Part shown: positions 9,677-18,544 of the stretch, piece by piece
How positions within the stretch are numbered: the first letter of the stretch is position 1
How the letters are laid out: every line of letters starts with the position of its first letter
Source: Pseudomonas fluorescens
Lineage (GTDB): Bacteria; Pseudomonadota; Gammaproteobacteria; Pseudomonadales; Pseudomonadaceae
Assembly (NCBI GenBank): GCA_902825215.1
Contig: LR782234.1
Coordinates: 1,488,001 to 1,552,000 of the forward strand
Length of the DNA stretch: 64,000 bases
Reading direction: 5' to 3'
Program-made: the position numbers and the translations under genes
The notes under the pieces: model-generated
What the model saw: only the letters and a program-made list of their open reading frames with translations
Databases searched by the model: none
What the model was told of the DNA's origin: nothing

Positions 9677-9827
9677 GCCCCTCACCCCAGCCCTCTCCCG
9701 AGGGAGAGGGGGCCGATTCGCGGGCCGTTCAGAACTTGCATTCGACTCGGTACTGCATGTCGGTGTACCTCTTCAATTCACCTCGGTCAGTCCCCTCTCC
9801 CTCCGGGAGAGGGCTAGGGTGAGGGGC
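9677..9827. repeat. CCCTCACCC palindromic repeat, copy 1
   Basis: The element begins CCCTCACCCCAGCCCTCTCC followed by a GAGGGAGAGGG arm. It ends with the mirror image, CCCTCTCC...GGGAGAGGGCTAGGGTGAGGG. About 90 bp of less conserved sequence lies between. Related copies are at 33041-33187 and, split by an insertion sequence, at 47537-48972. The dispersed symmetrical structure suggests a non-autonomous mobile element. Confidence 0.85.
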
Positions 9828-9837
9828 TTTTGATTTT

Positions 9838-9885
9838 GCTCTGGCTTTTGCTCTGGCTTTTGCTCTGGCTTTTGATTTGGTTTTT
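9838..9885. repeat. 12-bp tandem repeat
   Basis: GCTCTGGCTTTT occurs three times head to tail (9838-9873), followed by the variant GATTTGGTTTTT. It is a short satellite between the CCCTCACCC repeat and the right arm of the large inverted repeat, with no spacer structure that would suggest CRISPR. Confidence 0.9.
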
Positions 9886-10179
9886 GATCTTTTGCCCCTT
9901 CGGAAGGCTGAGTGAAGGGATCGATCCGGGTGTGGGAGCGTAGCGACCGTACGACGAAGTCGTACACAGCGGAAGGAGGTGCAGCGAAGCAAACCGTAGC
10001 CGCTGCGCCCGGAGCGATTCCGTAACGAAGGAACCCCGAGCCCCAGCGAGGGGCCGAACGCCGGGGCAAAGCCTTTTGGTTCCTTTTTGGCGTCTGAAAA
10101 AGGGACTCGCTGTAAGAGCGAAACCGCCAGCGGCAGCCCCCGCAGCAACGGATATGCCCCCAATCCCAATCCCAACTCC

Positions 10180-10214
10180 AAAAAAAAGGCGCGATTCCAA
10201 AGAATCGCGCCTCC
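10180..10214 (-). terminator. Intrinsic terminator of the Pit transporter gene
   Basis: Read on the minus strand, GGCGCGATTC, a short loop and GAATCGCGCC are followed by a run of seven or more T. It lies 19 bp beyond the stop codon of the phosphate transporter gene. Confidence 0.92.
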
Positions 10215-10232
10215 TTCACAAGCAGCTGAAGA

Positions 10233-11708
10233 TCAGCTACCCAACGCCTTGGAAGCCAACCAGAACAACCCGGCCGACAGCGCCACCGTCGCCGGCAAGG
10301 TCAACACCCAGGCCAGCAAAATGGTCTTGACCGTGCCGCCCTGCAAGCCGCTCTTGTTGGCAACCATGGTCCCGGCCACACCCGAAGACAGCACATGCGT
10401 GGTCGACACCGGCAGGCTGAAGATGTTGGCCATGCCGATCAGACTGGCCGTGGTGATCTGCGCCGACATGCCCTGGGAATAGGTCATGCCTTGCTTGCCG
10501 ATCTTCTCGCCAATGGTCAGCACCACACGCTTCCAGCCGACCATGGTGCCCAGGCCCAGGGCCAGTGCAACCGCCAGAATCACCCAGAACGGGGCGTATT
10601 CGGTGGTGGTGGTCAGGTCTTTGCGCAGCTTGTCCAGGTCAGCCTTTTCACGGGCTTCGAGGCCTGGCAGCTTGCCGACTTTCTTCGCCGTGTCGTCGAG
10701 GCACAGCAGGTAGCGACGGACTTCGATGCGGCTTTCCGACGGCAGCGAGTGGTAGTCCGCTACGCCTTTAAGGGTGTGCAGCAGGGCGGAAATGGTCGGT
10801 TCGGTCTGCTGCGGGTTGCAGCGGAATTTCTCCGGCAGATCGCCTTCCACGCTTTTGCCCAGGGCCAGGAATTCACCCAGCGAATCGGCGTTGCGCTGGT
10901 AGAACTGGCTCAGGTGCAGGGTCGCGTCGCGGGTGCGTTCGATCTGGTAGGTGGTGCTGTTCAGGTCGAGCACGAACTGCGCAGGCACGATACCGATCAG
11001 GACCAGCATGATCAGGCCGATGCCTTTCTGGCCATCGTTGGAACCGTGGACGAAGCTCACGGCCATGGCCGAGATCACCAGAACCAGACGGTTCCAGAAC
11101 GGCGGGTGTTTCTTGTCGTCGATCTTGCGGCGTTGCTCCGGCGTCTTGTGCATCTTCGACAGCGGGCGCCACCACTTCAGGCCGATCAGCACCAGCGCGG
11201 CGATCAGGAAGCCGGCCATTGGCGAGAACACCAGCGAGGCGCCGATGTCGATCGCTTTCTGCCAGTTCACGCCATCTCTCAACGGGATGTCGTTGATCAG
11301 CGCGTTGGCCAGGCCGACACCGAGGATCGAGCCGATCAGCGTGTGCGAACTGGAAGCCGGGATACCGAAGTACCAGGTGCCCAGGTTCCAGGCGATGGCC
11401 GCAGCGAGCAACGAGAAGACCATTGCCAGGCCATGGCCGGTGTTCACATTGATCAGCAGCTCAACCGGCAGCAAGTGGACGATGGCATACGCCACGCCAA
11501 CACCGCCCAGCAGCACGCCGAGGAAATTGAACACGCCGGAAAAGAACACTGCCAGATGCGGCGGCATGGCTTTGGTGTAGATAACAGTGGCTACCGCGTT
11601 AGCGGTGTCATGAAATCCATTGATGAACTCGAAGGCGAGGACAAACGTCAGGGCGAGCAAGAGGCTCACAAGCACCCAAGCATCCAGTCCGCTGAATAAA
11701 TCGATCAT
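10233..11708 (-). CDS. pitA: Pit-family inorganic phosphate transporter
   Basis: The 491-residue inner-membrane protein has two PiT repeats, with the signature GFHDTANAVATVIYT near the N-terminus and FVHGSNDGQKGIG after a soluble loop, plus SSSHTLIGSILG and STTHVLSSG. A further hydrophilic insert (about residues 255-370) separates the membrane halves. Pit proteins carry metal-phosphate in symport with protons and are usually low affinity and constitutive. It is monocistronic with its own terminator. A PHO-box-like sequence lies 250 bp upstream in an unexpected orientation. Confidence 0.93.
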   Translation of the reverse strand: MIDLFSGLDAWVLVSLLLALTFVLAFEFINGFHDTANAVATVIYTKAMPPHLAVFFSGVFNFLGVLLGGVGVAYAIVHLLPVELLINVNTGHGLAMVFSLLAAAIAWNLGTWYFGIPASSSHTLIGSILGVGLANALINDIPLRDGVNWQKAIDIGASLVFSPMAGFLIAALVLIGLKWWRPLSKMHKTPEQRRKIDDKKHPPFWNRLVLVISAMAVSFVHGSNDGQKGIGLIMLVLIGIVPAQFVLDLNSTTYQIERTRDATLHLSQFYQRNADSLGEFLALGKSVEGDLPEKFRCNPQQTEPTISALLHTLKGVADYHSLPSESRIEVRRYLLCLDDTAKKVGKLPGLEAREKADLDKLRKDLTTTTEYAPFWVILAVALALGLGTMVGWKRVVLTIGEKIGKQGMTYSQGMSAQITTASLIGMANIFSLPVSTTHVLSSGVAGTMVANKSGLQGGTVKTILLAWVLTLPATVALSAGLFWLASKALGS

Positions 11709-11955
11709 GAAGGTTTTCTGACCCGGTCGTAAGGGGGCGCGATTATGCCAGAAAAGACAGGAAATCGATGCCCTGTCTGCTCACTGGTCACACTCTTCTT
11801 CACGTTAATTTGTTGCAGCGCGTTAAAACCCAGCGGTGCGCAGGGTTTTTCAACTCATTGATTCTTAATGGAAATCTTATGATTTGCCGGCGTTTTAATT
11901 GGCTGGGCGATCGCTCAAACGCTTGTCTGAAATATCTGTGAAACCTGTAGGACGT

Positions 11956-11973
11956 CTGTCATCAGCCTGTCAG
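11956..11973 (+). promoter_or_regulatory. PHO-box-like direct repeat
   Basis: CTGTCAT-CAGC-CTGTCAG matches the two 7-mer, 4-bp spacer PhoB site at 13 of 14 consensus positions. It points to the right, away from pitA (start 11708), into a stretch with no gene on that strand. No clear -10 follows. The surrounding GTCTG...CAGAC symmetry is an alternative reading. Confidence 0.4.
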
Positions 11974-12079
11974 ACGCGAGGATTGCCGCTGCCCGCGGGT
12001 AGCGGGCGCGCAAGGCATCGTCGTTTCACCGTGTTTGTCAGCGGTGCGGACACAAACCTTCAATAACCGCCGCCTGTGT

Positions 12080-12280
12080 TCAAGGCTCTTCGGCTTTGAG
12101 TTCCTTTTCGATTTTCTCGATTTCCTGCTTGAACACCTGATCCTGAACGGTCGGGCGCTTGCGCCAGGCTTTACGTTCCGGTTCGGGCTGGGCGGCGTAG
12201 GTGGTGACTTCCCCGCCGTAAACTTCCTTGTAACGTTGTTCCTGGCGCTCAAGTTCCGCGCGCAGTTCGTCTTTCGTCAC
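12080..12280 (-). CDS. Small conserved charged protein, 66 residues
   Basis: The sequence [20 protein letters not shown] begins a mostly helical, highly charged protein. A middle segment [20 protein letters not shown] follows, and it ends in a Glu/Lys-rich helix ([14 protein letters not shown]). There is no signal or membrane segment. It starts with GTG preceded only by a weak AGG. The clear helix periodicity and lack of competing frames support it as real. Function unknown. Upstream, 11709-12079 holds the PHO-like box but no other gene. Confidence 0.7.
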   Translation of the reverse strand: MTKDELRAELERQEQRYKEVYGGEVTTYAAQPEPERKAWRKRPTVQDQVFKQEIEKIEKELKAEEP

Positions 12281-12910
12281 AGTGATACCTGTATGAGTTG
12301 AGTTGAATATCCGGTGAAACGCACTGCAACGAATCGCTCGAGCGCCCCCGCCATTTCAATGCCTGAACAGGCATTAGTTGAATCGGTGAGCGAACGGACT
12401 TTCGTCTGTCAGGCGGCTACGGCACCCGATAAAACTGACGCAGCATCAGTTTCCTGTTTCGGCGAACGCAGGCGTTGCATGAGTAATGGCGTCTGGCGCT
12501 GGCCGGGCTGTCGATGATGAACATCACCTCAGCGGGTGGCGATCGCGGTCAATGAAAACGCGGCGCCACTGAGGTGCATTATAGCTATCGATTGCGGAAT
12601 GACTATCTTTGCCAAGTTAAAAACGGTTCTGAATGTGTGATTGTTTTGTTGCGCGCAAGTTTATTAGTTGCACTGCGCGCTGCGGACTATTTGCCGAGTG
12701 CTCAGTTTTTGGCGCCATTAAATGAACAACTAAATTCGACATGGTGAATAAGGCGGGCCGTTGAACGGGTCAGGCTGACCGGGTGTGATGACGGATTGCG
12801 ATTATCGGTCGGCGGTTCGATAATCGCCCAATGTTGCGTTGCCAGCGCTTGTACATTCGCCTGTGAGCCGTTTGTATAGCCACTGATCCGAGCCGGACCA
12901 AGGACCTTAA
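12281..12910. other. 630-bp intergenic region upstream of pcaR
   Basis: No convincing gene was found; a 67-codon plus-strand frame at 12314 lacks ribosome site and family features. The interval contains a perfect dyad AATGCCTGAACAGGCATT (12358-12375), an AT-rich segment (about 12580-12760) and the PcaR operator near its right end. A small RNA or the pcaR promoter could lie in the AT-rich part. Confidence 0.5.
12798..12830. promoter_or_regulatory. Putative PcaR operator at pcaR
   Basis: GCGATTATCG and CGATAATCGC form a perfect 10-bp inverted repeat with a 10-bp spacer, ending in GTTCGATAATCGCCC. This resembles the GTTCGATAATCGCAC element bound by PcaR in P. putida. Its place about 80 bp before pcaR suggests autoregulation. 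Confidence 0.75.
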
Positions 12911-13753
12911 ATGAACGATCAAATGCGCAATTCCTTCACTTCCGTGGCGCCGCCGATCGTCGCTTCGCCGGCCAAGCGCATCCAGGCCCTGACCGGCGAT
13001 CCGGATTTCATGACCTCACTGGCCCGCGGTCTGGCCGTGGTGCAAGCGTTTCAAGAGCGCAAGCGCCATCTGACCATCGCCCAGATCAGCCACCGCACCG
13101 AAATCCCTCGCGCGGCGGTGCGCCGTTGCCTGCACACGCTGATCAAGCTCGGCTACGCCACCACCGACGGTCGCACCTATTCGTTGCTGCCGAAAGTCTT
13201 GACCCTCGGCCACGCCTATTTGTCGTCGACGCCGCTGGCCGTTTCTGCCCAGCCGTACCTCGACCGCATGAGCGAACAACTGCACGAAGCCTGCAACATG
13301 GCCACGCTCGAGGGCGACGACATTCTGTACATCGCCCGTTCGGCAACGACCCAGCGGCTGATTTCGGTGGACCTGTCGGTCGGCGGGCGGCTGCCGGCGT
13401 ATTGCACGTCGATGGGACGGATTCTGCTGGCGGCACTCGACGATACGTCGCTCGGCGAATACCTCGATCACGCTGAACTGGTGGCCAAGACCAGCCGCAC
13501 GATCCATACCCCTGACGCCTTGCTCGCCTGCCTGCAAGAGGTGCGGCAGCAGGGCTGGTGCATCGTCGATCAGGAACTGGAACAGGGCCTGCGCTCGATT
13601 GCCGTGCCGGTGTATGACGCGTCCGGCCAGGTGGTCGCAGCACTCAACGTCAGTACCCATGCCGGGCGGGTCAGTCGTAGCGAGCTGGAGCAGCGCTTTC
13701 TGCCGGGCCTGCTCAGCGCCAGTCGCGACCTCAGCGCGCAATTGTTTGCCTGA
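12911..13753 (+). CDS. pcaR: IclR-family regulator PcaR of the beta-ketoadipate pathway
   Basis: The 280-residue protein has an N-terminal winged helix-turn-helix (about residues 35-95, LTIAQISHRTEIPRAAVRRC) and a C-terminal IclR effector domain (CNMATLEGDDILYIARS, LPAYCTSMGRILLA). PcaR activates pca genes in response to beta-ketoadipate. Identity is supported by sequence, by position directly before pcaK and by the three dyads around this cluster. The ATG at 12911 follows AAGGACC. Confidence 0.93.
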   Translation: MNDQMRNSFTSVAPPIVASPAKRIQALTGDPDFMTSLARGLAVVQAFQERKRHLTIAQISHRTEIPRAAVRRCLHTLIKLGYATTDGRTYSLLPKVLTLGHAYLSSTPLAVSAQPYLDRMSEQLHEACNMATLEGDDILYIARSATTQRLISVDLSVGGRLPAYCTSMGRILLAALDDTSLGEYLDHAELVAKTSRTIHTPDALLACLQEVRQQGWCIVDQELEQGLRSIAVPVYDASGQVVAALNVSTHAGRVSRSELEQRFLPGLLSASRDLSAQLFA

Positions 13754-13761
13754 GGAAGCTG

Positions 13762-13793
13762 TTCGATAAACGCACAGTGTTGCGTTTATCGAA
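13762..13793. promoter_or_regulatory. Putative PcaR operator between pcaR and pcaK
   Basis: TTCGATAAACGCA and TGCGTTTATCGAA form a perfect 13-bp inverted repeat around CAGTGT, 9 bp after the pcaR stop and about 250 bp before pcaK. There is no T-run, so it does not look like a terminator. The same core occurs at the pcaR and pcaI promoters. Confidence 0.75.
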
Positions 13794-14047
13794 TTGACGC
13801 TAAAACCCTCGGATCATTAATGTCGCGGCAGCGTCATCCGGCGCTGACCAGCAGAGTCAGCCCGGACTGCCGACTCCGATAATAATGACAAGAGGCACCT
13901 CACCATGCGCATGTTCTCCGACTGTCCGCCTTGCCGACTCTGTTGCCGGATGCAACGCGACGCCTGATTCAAACCCTCTATTCTCATGACCGTGCCGCCC
14001 GTTGGCCGGCCATCGTTCGACTGCGTTTTTTGCGTGGAATAAAAATA

Positions 14048-15394
14048 ATGAACCAGCCTCAGTCCGCTGTGGGTAACTGCCTCGACGTGCAGACCTTCAT
14101 CAATGCCCAACCGATCTCGCGCTATCAATGGCGAGTGGTGATCCTGTGTTTCCTGATTGTCTTTCTCGACGGCCTCGACACCGCCGCCATGGGCTTCATC
14201 GCCCCGGCGCTGTCGCAGGATTGGGGCATCGACCGCGCCAGCCTCGGCCCGGTAATGAGCGCCGCGCTGATCGGCATGGTCTTTGGTGCCCTGGGTTCCG
14301 GCCCGCTGGCTGACCGCTTCGGCCGCAAGGTGGTGCTGGTCGGCGCCGTGCTGCTGTTTGGCGCTTTCAGCCTGGCCTCGGCTTACAGCACCAATGTCGA
14401 GCAACTGCTGGTGCTGCGTTTCTTGACCGGTCTCGGCCTGGGCGCGGGGATGCCGAACGCCACCACCTTGCTTTCGGAATACACCCCGGAGCGCAAGAAA
14501 TCCCTGCTGGTGACCAGCATGTTCTGTGGCTTCAACCTGGGCATGGCCGGTGGCGGGTTCATTTCCGCCAAGCTGATTCCGGCGTTCGGCTGGCACAGCC
14601 TGCTGCTGATCGGCGGGGTGTTGCCGCTGATTCTCGCCGTGGTTCTGCTGTTCTGGCTGCCGGAATCGGCGCGTTACCTGGTAGTGCGCAATCGTGGCAC
14701 CGACAAAGTGCGCAAGACGTTGGCGCCGATCGACCCGGTGACCGTGGCCCAAGCCTCGAGCTTCAGCGTGCCGGAACAGAAAACCGTCAAGGCGCGCAAT
14801 GTGTTCGCGGTGATCTTCTCCGGCACCTACAGCACCGGCACCTTGCTGCTGTGGCTGACCTATTTCATGGGCCTGGTCATCGTTTACCTGTTGACCAGTT
14901 GGCTGCCGACGCTGATGCGTGACAGCGGCGCGAGCATGGAACAGGCCGCGTTCATCGGCGCGTTGTTCCAGTTCGGCGGGGTGTTGAGCGCGGTGGCGGT
15001 GGGCTGGGCGATGGACCGCTTCAACCCGCACAAGGTCATCGGCACGTTCTACCTGCTGGCCGGGGTGTTTGCCTACGCGGTAGGGCAGAGCCTGGGCAAC
15101 ATCACTCTACTGGCGACCCTGGTGCTGGTGGCGGGGATGTGCGTGAACGGCGCGCAATCGGCGATGCCATCGCTGGCGGCGCGGTTTTATCCGACCCAGG
15201 GGCGGGCGACCGGCGTGTCGTGGATGCTGGGCATCGGTCGCTTTGGCGCGATTCTCGGGGCGTGGATGGGCGCAACGTTGCTGGGCCTGGGCTGGAACTT
15301 CGAGCAGGTATTAACGGCGTTGGTGATTCCGGCGGCATTGGCGACCACGGCGGTGGTGATCAAGGGCATGGTCAGTCATGCGGATGCGACCTGA
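14048..15394 (+). CDS. pcaK: 4-hydroxybenzoate/protocatechuate transporter PcaK (AAHS family MFS)
   Basis: The 448-residue, twelve-helix permease contains the AAHS signature FLDGLDTAAMGFIAPAL in helix 1 and the A-motif GPLADRFGRKVVLVGAVLL. It would import 4-hydroxybenzoate or protocatechuate with protons, and in P. putida PcaK also aids chemotaxis. The ATG at 14048 gives the family N-terminus; an upstream in-frame start at 13931 adds 39 residues through the leader and is unlikely. The gene follows the second PcaR-like dyad. Confidence 0.93.
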   Translation: MNQPQSAVGNCLDVQTFINAQPISRYQWRVVILCFLIVFLDGLDTAAMGFIAPALSQDWGIDRASLGPVMSAALIGMVFGALGSGPLADRFGRKVVLVGAVLLFGAFSLASAYSTNVEQLLVLRFLTGLGLGAGMPNATTLLSEYTPERKKSLLVTSMFCGFNLGMAGGGFISAKLIPAFGWHSLLLIGGVLPLILAVVLLFWLPESARYLVVRNRGTDKVRKTLAPIDPVTVAQASSFSVPEQKTVKARNVFAVIFSGTYSTGTLLLWLTYFMGLVIVYLLTSWLPTLMRDSGASMEQAAFIGALFQFGGVLSAVAVGWAMDRFNPHKVIGTFYLLAGVFAYAVGQSLGNITLLATLVLVAGMCVNGAQSAMPSLAARFYPTQGRATGVSWMLGIGRFGAILGAWMGATLLGLGWNFEQVLTALVIPAALATTAVVIKGMVSHADAT

Positions 15395-15404
15395 GTACCT
15401 CCAC

Positions 15405-15518
15405 ATGATCGTTCCCACGCTCCGCGTGGGAATGCCTCAACGGACGCTCTGCGTTTGGCTCTACAGGGACGCGGAGCGTCCCGGGCTGCATTCCCACGCG
15501 GAGCGTGGGAACGATCAT
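15405..15518. repeat. GATCGTTCCCACGC palindromic repeat, copy 1
   Basis: The element starts ATGATCGTTCCCACGCTCCG and ends with the mirror image CGGAGCGTGGGAACGATCAT. Two further hairpin-forming arms lie inside (CGTGGGAATGC, GGACGCTCTGCG/GACGCGGAGCGTC). Related copies occur at 19862 and 20011. It lies between pcaK and pcaI. Confidence 0.9.
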
Positions 15519-15531
15519 TAGGGAAACAACA

Positions 15532-15571
15532 ATCTGTTCGATAAACGAACACTCAGTCGATTATCGGATTG
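15532..15571. promoter_or_regulatory. Putative PcaR operator at pcaI
   Basis: GTTCGATAAACGAAC is followed by GTCGATTATCGGATT, giving CGATAA...TTATCG half-sites in inverted orientation. It lies 100-140 bp before pcaI and would control the long pcaIJF-HG transcript. The match is less symmetrical than the two upstream dyads. Confidence 0.7.
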
Positions 15572-15669
15572 TTTGGCCATTTCCCCAGGCTTACTCTTCA
15601 GTGACTTCGGCGCTGAACCTCGCGCCTTTTTATCACTGGCGATTCACTACAAAAACGGGAGCACGCTCC

Positions 15670-16527
15670 ATGGCTGAGATCCTTTCGCTGCACGACGCGG
15701 TGAAGCAATTCGTCAACGATGGCGACACCGTCGCGCTCGAAGGCTTCACGCACCTGATCCCTACGGCAGCGGGTCATGAAATCATTCGTCAGGGCAAGAA
15801 AGATCTGACGCTGGTGCGGATGACCCCCGACCTGATCTACGACCAACTGATCGGCGCCGGTTGCGCACGCAAGCTGATTTTTTCCTGGGGCGGTAACCCG
15901 GGCGTCGGTTCGCTGCACCGTCTGCGCGATGCGGTCGAGAAGCAGTGGCCGCATGCGCTGGAAATCGAAGAGCACAGCCACGCCGACCTGGCCAATGCCT
16001 ACGTCGCTGGCGCGTCCGGCCTGCCGTTCGCGGTGCTGCGCGCCTACGCCGGCTCCGACCTGCCGAAGGTCAACCCGCTGATCAAAACCGTGACCTGCCC
16101 GTTCACCGGCGAAGTGCTGGCGGCGGTGCCGTCGGTGCGCCCGGATGTCACCGTGATCCACGCGCAGAAAGCCGACCGCAAGGGCAACGTGCTGCTGTGG
16201 GGCATTCTTGGCGTGCAGAAAGAAGCCGCGCTGGCGGCCAAGCGCTGCATCGTCACCGTCGAAGAAATCGTCGACGACCTCAACGCACCGATGAACGCTT
16301 GCGTACTGCCGACCTGGGCCTTGAGCGCGGTCTGCCACGTCCCCGGCGGCGCGCACCCGTCCTACGCTCACGGTTACACCGAGCGTGACAATCGGTTCTA
16401 TCAAGCGTGGGACCCGATCGCTCGCGACCGTGAGACGTTTACCGCGTGGATCAACGAATACATCCATGGCTGCGCTGATTTCAGCGAATTCCAGGCCAAA
16501 TTGGCCGCTGCTTCGGAGGCCAAGTAA
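15670..16527 (+). CDS. pcaI: 3-oxoadipate CoA-transferase subunit A
   Basis: The 285-residue alpha subunit of a family I CoA-transferase moves CoA from succinyl-CoA to beta-ketoadipate. It shows the glycine-rich region SWGGNPGVGSLHRLRD and the family fold from MAEILSLHDAVKQFV. It is longer than the classical 231-residue PcaI and resembles the CatI/GctA type. The ATG at 15670 follows CGGGAG; frames starting earlier run through the operator. It overlaps the next gene by one base (TAATG), implying coupled translation. Confidence 0.9.
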   Translation: MAEILSLHDAVKQFVNDGDTVALEGFTHLIPTAAGHEIIRQGKKDLTLVRMTPDLIYDQLIGAGCARKLIFSWGGNPGVGSLHRLRDAVEKQWPHALEIEEHSHADLANAYVAGASGLPFAVLRAYAGSDLPKVNPLIKTVTCPFTGEVLAAVPSVRPDVTVIHAQKADRKGNVLLWGILGVQKEAALAAKRCIVTVEEIVDDLNAPMNACVLPTWALSAVCHVPGGAHPSYAHGYTERDNRFYQAWDPIARDRETFTAWINEYIHGCADFSEFQAKLAAASEAK

Positions 16528-17306
16528 TGACTTACACCACCAATGAAATGATGACCGTCGCCGCAGCCCGTCGCCTGAAAAACGGCTCGGTGTGCTTTGT
16601 CGGCATCGGCCTGCCATCGAAAGCCGCCAACCTCGCGCGCCTGACTTCCTCGCCAGACGTGGTGCTGATCTACGAATCCGGCCCGATTGGTGCCAAGCCG
16701 AGCGTGCTGCCGCTGTCCATCGGTGACGGCGAACTGGCGGAAACCGCCGACACCGTGGTCCCGACCGGTGAGATTTTTCGCTACTGGCTGCAGGGCGGGC
16801 GCATCGACGTCGGTTTTCTCGGCGCCGCGCAGGTCGACCGTTTCGGCAACATCAACACCACCGTGGTCGGCGATTACTTCTCGCCGAAAGTGCGTCTGCC
16901 AGGTGCCGGTGGCGCGCCGGAGATCGCCGGTTCGGCGAAAAGCGTGCTGATCATCCTCAAGCAGTCGGCGCGTTCGTTTGTCGACAAACTCGATTTCATC
17001 ACCTCGGTCGGCCACGGCGAGGGCGGCGATTCACGCAAGCGTCTGGGGCTGCCGGGCGCCGGGCCGGTGGGGATCATCACCGACCTGTGCATCATGGAGC
17101 CGGAGCAGGGCACCCATGAATTTGTGGTCACCGCGCTGCATCCGGGCGTGACCCGCGAGCAAGTGGTCGCCGCCACCGGTTGGGCGATCCGTTTCGCCGA
17201 CAATGTTGAAACCACCGCTGAGCCGACCGACGTCGAGCTGACTGCGCTGCGCGATCTCGAAGCGCGCACCGCCGCTGCTCACGGTCAGGCACCGGGAGAA
17301 GCATGA
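16527..17306 (+). CDS. pcaJ: 3-oxoadipate CoA-transferase subunit B
   Basis: The 259-residue beta subunit pairs with PcaI. The segment [15 protein letters not shown] contains the expected catalytic glutamate (ESG), and [19 protein letters not shown] is typical of the family. Like its partner it is of the longer CatJ/GctB type rather than the 213-residue PcaJ. It overlaps both neighbours by a few bases (TAATG before, ATGA after), so pcaIJF is clearly one operon. Confidence 0.92.
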   Translation: MTYTTNEMMTVAAARRLKNGSVCFVGIGLPSKAANLARLTSSPDVVLIYESGPIGAKPSVLPLSIGDGELAETADTVVPTGEIFRYWLQGGRIDVGFLGAAQVDRFGNINTTVVGDYFSPKVRLPGAGGAPEIAGSAKSVLIILKQSARSFVDKLDFITSVGHGEGGDSRKRLGLPGAGPVGIITDLCIMEPEQGTHEFVVTALHPGVTREQVVAATGWAIRFADNVETTAEPTDVELTALRDLEARTAAAHGQAPGEA

Positions 17307-18508
17307 TGCGTGACGTGTATATCTGCGATGCGATTCGCACCCCCATCGGCCGTTTCGGCGGAGGCTTGTCCGCCGTGCGCGCCGATGATCTGGCCGCCAT
17401 ACCGATCAAGGCACTGATGGAACGCAACCCCTCGGTCGACTGGAACGCGGTCGACGAAGTGTTCCTCGGCTGCGCCAACCAGGCCGGCGAAGACAACCGC
17501 AACGTCGCGCGCATGGCCCTGTTGTTGGCAGGTCTGCCGGACAGCGTGCCGGGCGTGACCCTCAATCGCCTTTGCGCTTCGGGCATGGACGCGATCGGCA
17601 CAGCGTTCCGGGCGATTGCCAGCGGCGAGATGGAGCTGGCGATTGCCGGCGGCGTCGAGTCGATGTCGCGCGCGCCGTTTGTAATGGGCAAGGCTGACGC
17701 GGCGTTCTCGCGCAACATGAAACTGGAAGACACCACCATCGGCTGGCGTTTCATCAACCCGTTGATGAAGGCGCAATACGGCGTCGACGCGATGCCGCAG
17801 ACCGCCGACAACGTCGCCGACGACCATCAAGTCTCGCGCGAAGATCAGGACGCGTTCGCCTTGCGCAGTCAGCAACGTACCGCCGCCGCGCAGGCCGCCG
17901 GCTATTTTGCGGAAGAGATTGTGGAAGTACGCATCGCCCACAAGAAGGGCGAAACCGTGGTCAGCCAGGACGAACACCCGCGCGCCGACACTACGATTGA
18001 AGCGCTGGCCAAGCTGAAACCGGTCAACGGTGCGGACAAAACCGTCACCGCCGGCAATGCGTCCGGGGTCAACGACGGCGCCGCTGCGCTGATTCTGGCG
18101 TCTGCCGAAGCGGTAAAAAAGCACGGCCTGACCGCCCGCGCAAAAGTCCTCGGTATGGCCAGCGCCGGCGTCGCGCCGCGAGTGATGGGGATCGGTCCGG
18201 TGCCAGCGGTGCGCAAACTCACCGAGCGTCTCGGTGTGGCGGTCAGCGATTTCGACGTGATCGAACTCAACGAAGCGTTTGCCAGCCAGGGTCTGGCGGT
18301 GTTGCGCGAACTGGGGCTGGCGGACGACGCGGCGCAGGTCAACCCGAACGGCGGCGCAATTGCCCTCGGCCACCCGTTGGGCATGAGCGGTGCGCGACTG
18401 GTATTGACCGCACTGCATCATCTGGAAAAGACCGGTGGCAAGAAAGGTCTGGCGACCATGTGCGTCGGTGTTGGCCAAGGTCTGGCCCTGGCCATCGAAC
18501 GCGTCTGA
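17303..18508 (+). CDS. pcaF: Beta-ketoadipyl-CoA thiolase
   Basis: The 401-residue thiolase cleaves beta-ketoadipyl-CoA to succinyl-CoA and acetyl-CoA, the last step of the pathway. Thiolase hallmarks are present: nucleophile Cys91 in [20 protein letters not shown], the histidine in [14 protein letters not shown] and the second cysteine in MCVGVGQG. Two tandem ATGs (17303 and 17306) are possible starts; the first overlaps the pcaJ stop as ATGA. A 36-bp gap with GAGGAAA separates it from pcaH. Confidence 0.95.
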   Translation: MMRDVYICDAIRTPIGRFGGGLSAVRADDLAAIPIKALMERNPSVDWNAVDEVFLGCANQAGEDNRNVARMALLLAGLPDSVPGVTLNRLCASGMDAIGTAFRAIASGEMELAIAGGVESMSRAPFVMGKADAAFSRNMKLEDTTIGWRFINPLMKAQYGVDAMPQTADNVADDHQVSREDQDAFALRSQQRTAAAQAAGYFAEEIVEVRIAHKKGETVVSQDEHPRADTTIEALAKLKPVNGADKTVTAGNASGVNDGAAALILASAEAVKKHGLTARAKVLGMASAGVAPRVMGIGPVPAVRKLTERLGVAVSDFDVIELNEAFASQGLAVLRELGLADDAAQVNPNGGAIALGHPLGMSGARLVLTALHHLEKTGGKKGLATMCVGVGQGLALAIERV

Positions 18509-18544
18509 CGCGTCGCGGCATCTATAAGAACTGAGGAAAGCGAA

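Larger units (their letters stand above)
9349..10149. repeat. Large inverted repeat (about 240 bp arms) in the ccoM-pitA interval
   Basis: The segment 9349-9585 recurs in reverse complement at 9901-10149 with roughly 80% identity by eye. Shared blocks include CTTTTTCAGACGCCAAAAAG, GGAACCAAAAGGCTTTG and GCAGCGGCTACGGTTTGC. Frames running through the arms on both strands look non-coding. The roughly 315 bp between the arms hold a palindromic repeat and a 12-bp tandem repeat. No gene was found in 9221-10232. The arms could form a very long imperfect hairpin. Confidence 0.85.

Noticed and set aside
9838..9885. Possible CRISPR-like short repeats
   Set aside because: The 12-bp units are directly adjacent with no unique spacers, so this is a simple tandem repeat.
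12314..12517. 67-codon frame upstream of pcaR
   Set aside because: No ribosome site, no domain and weak codon bias.
13762..13793. Perfect dyad after pcaR considered as a terminator
   Set aside because: No T-run follows and the same core occurs at two promoters of the cluster, so an operator is more likely.
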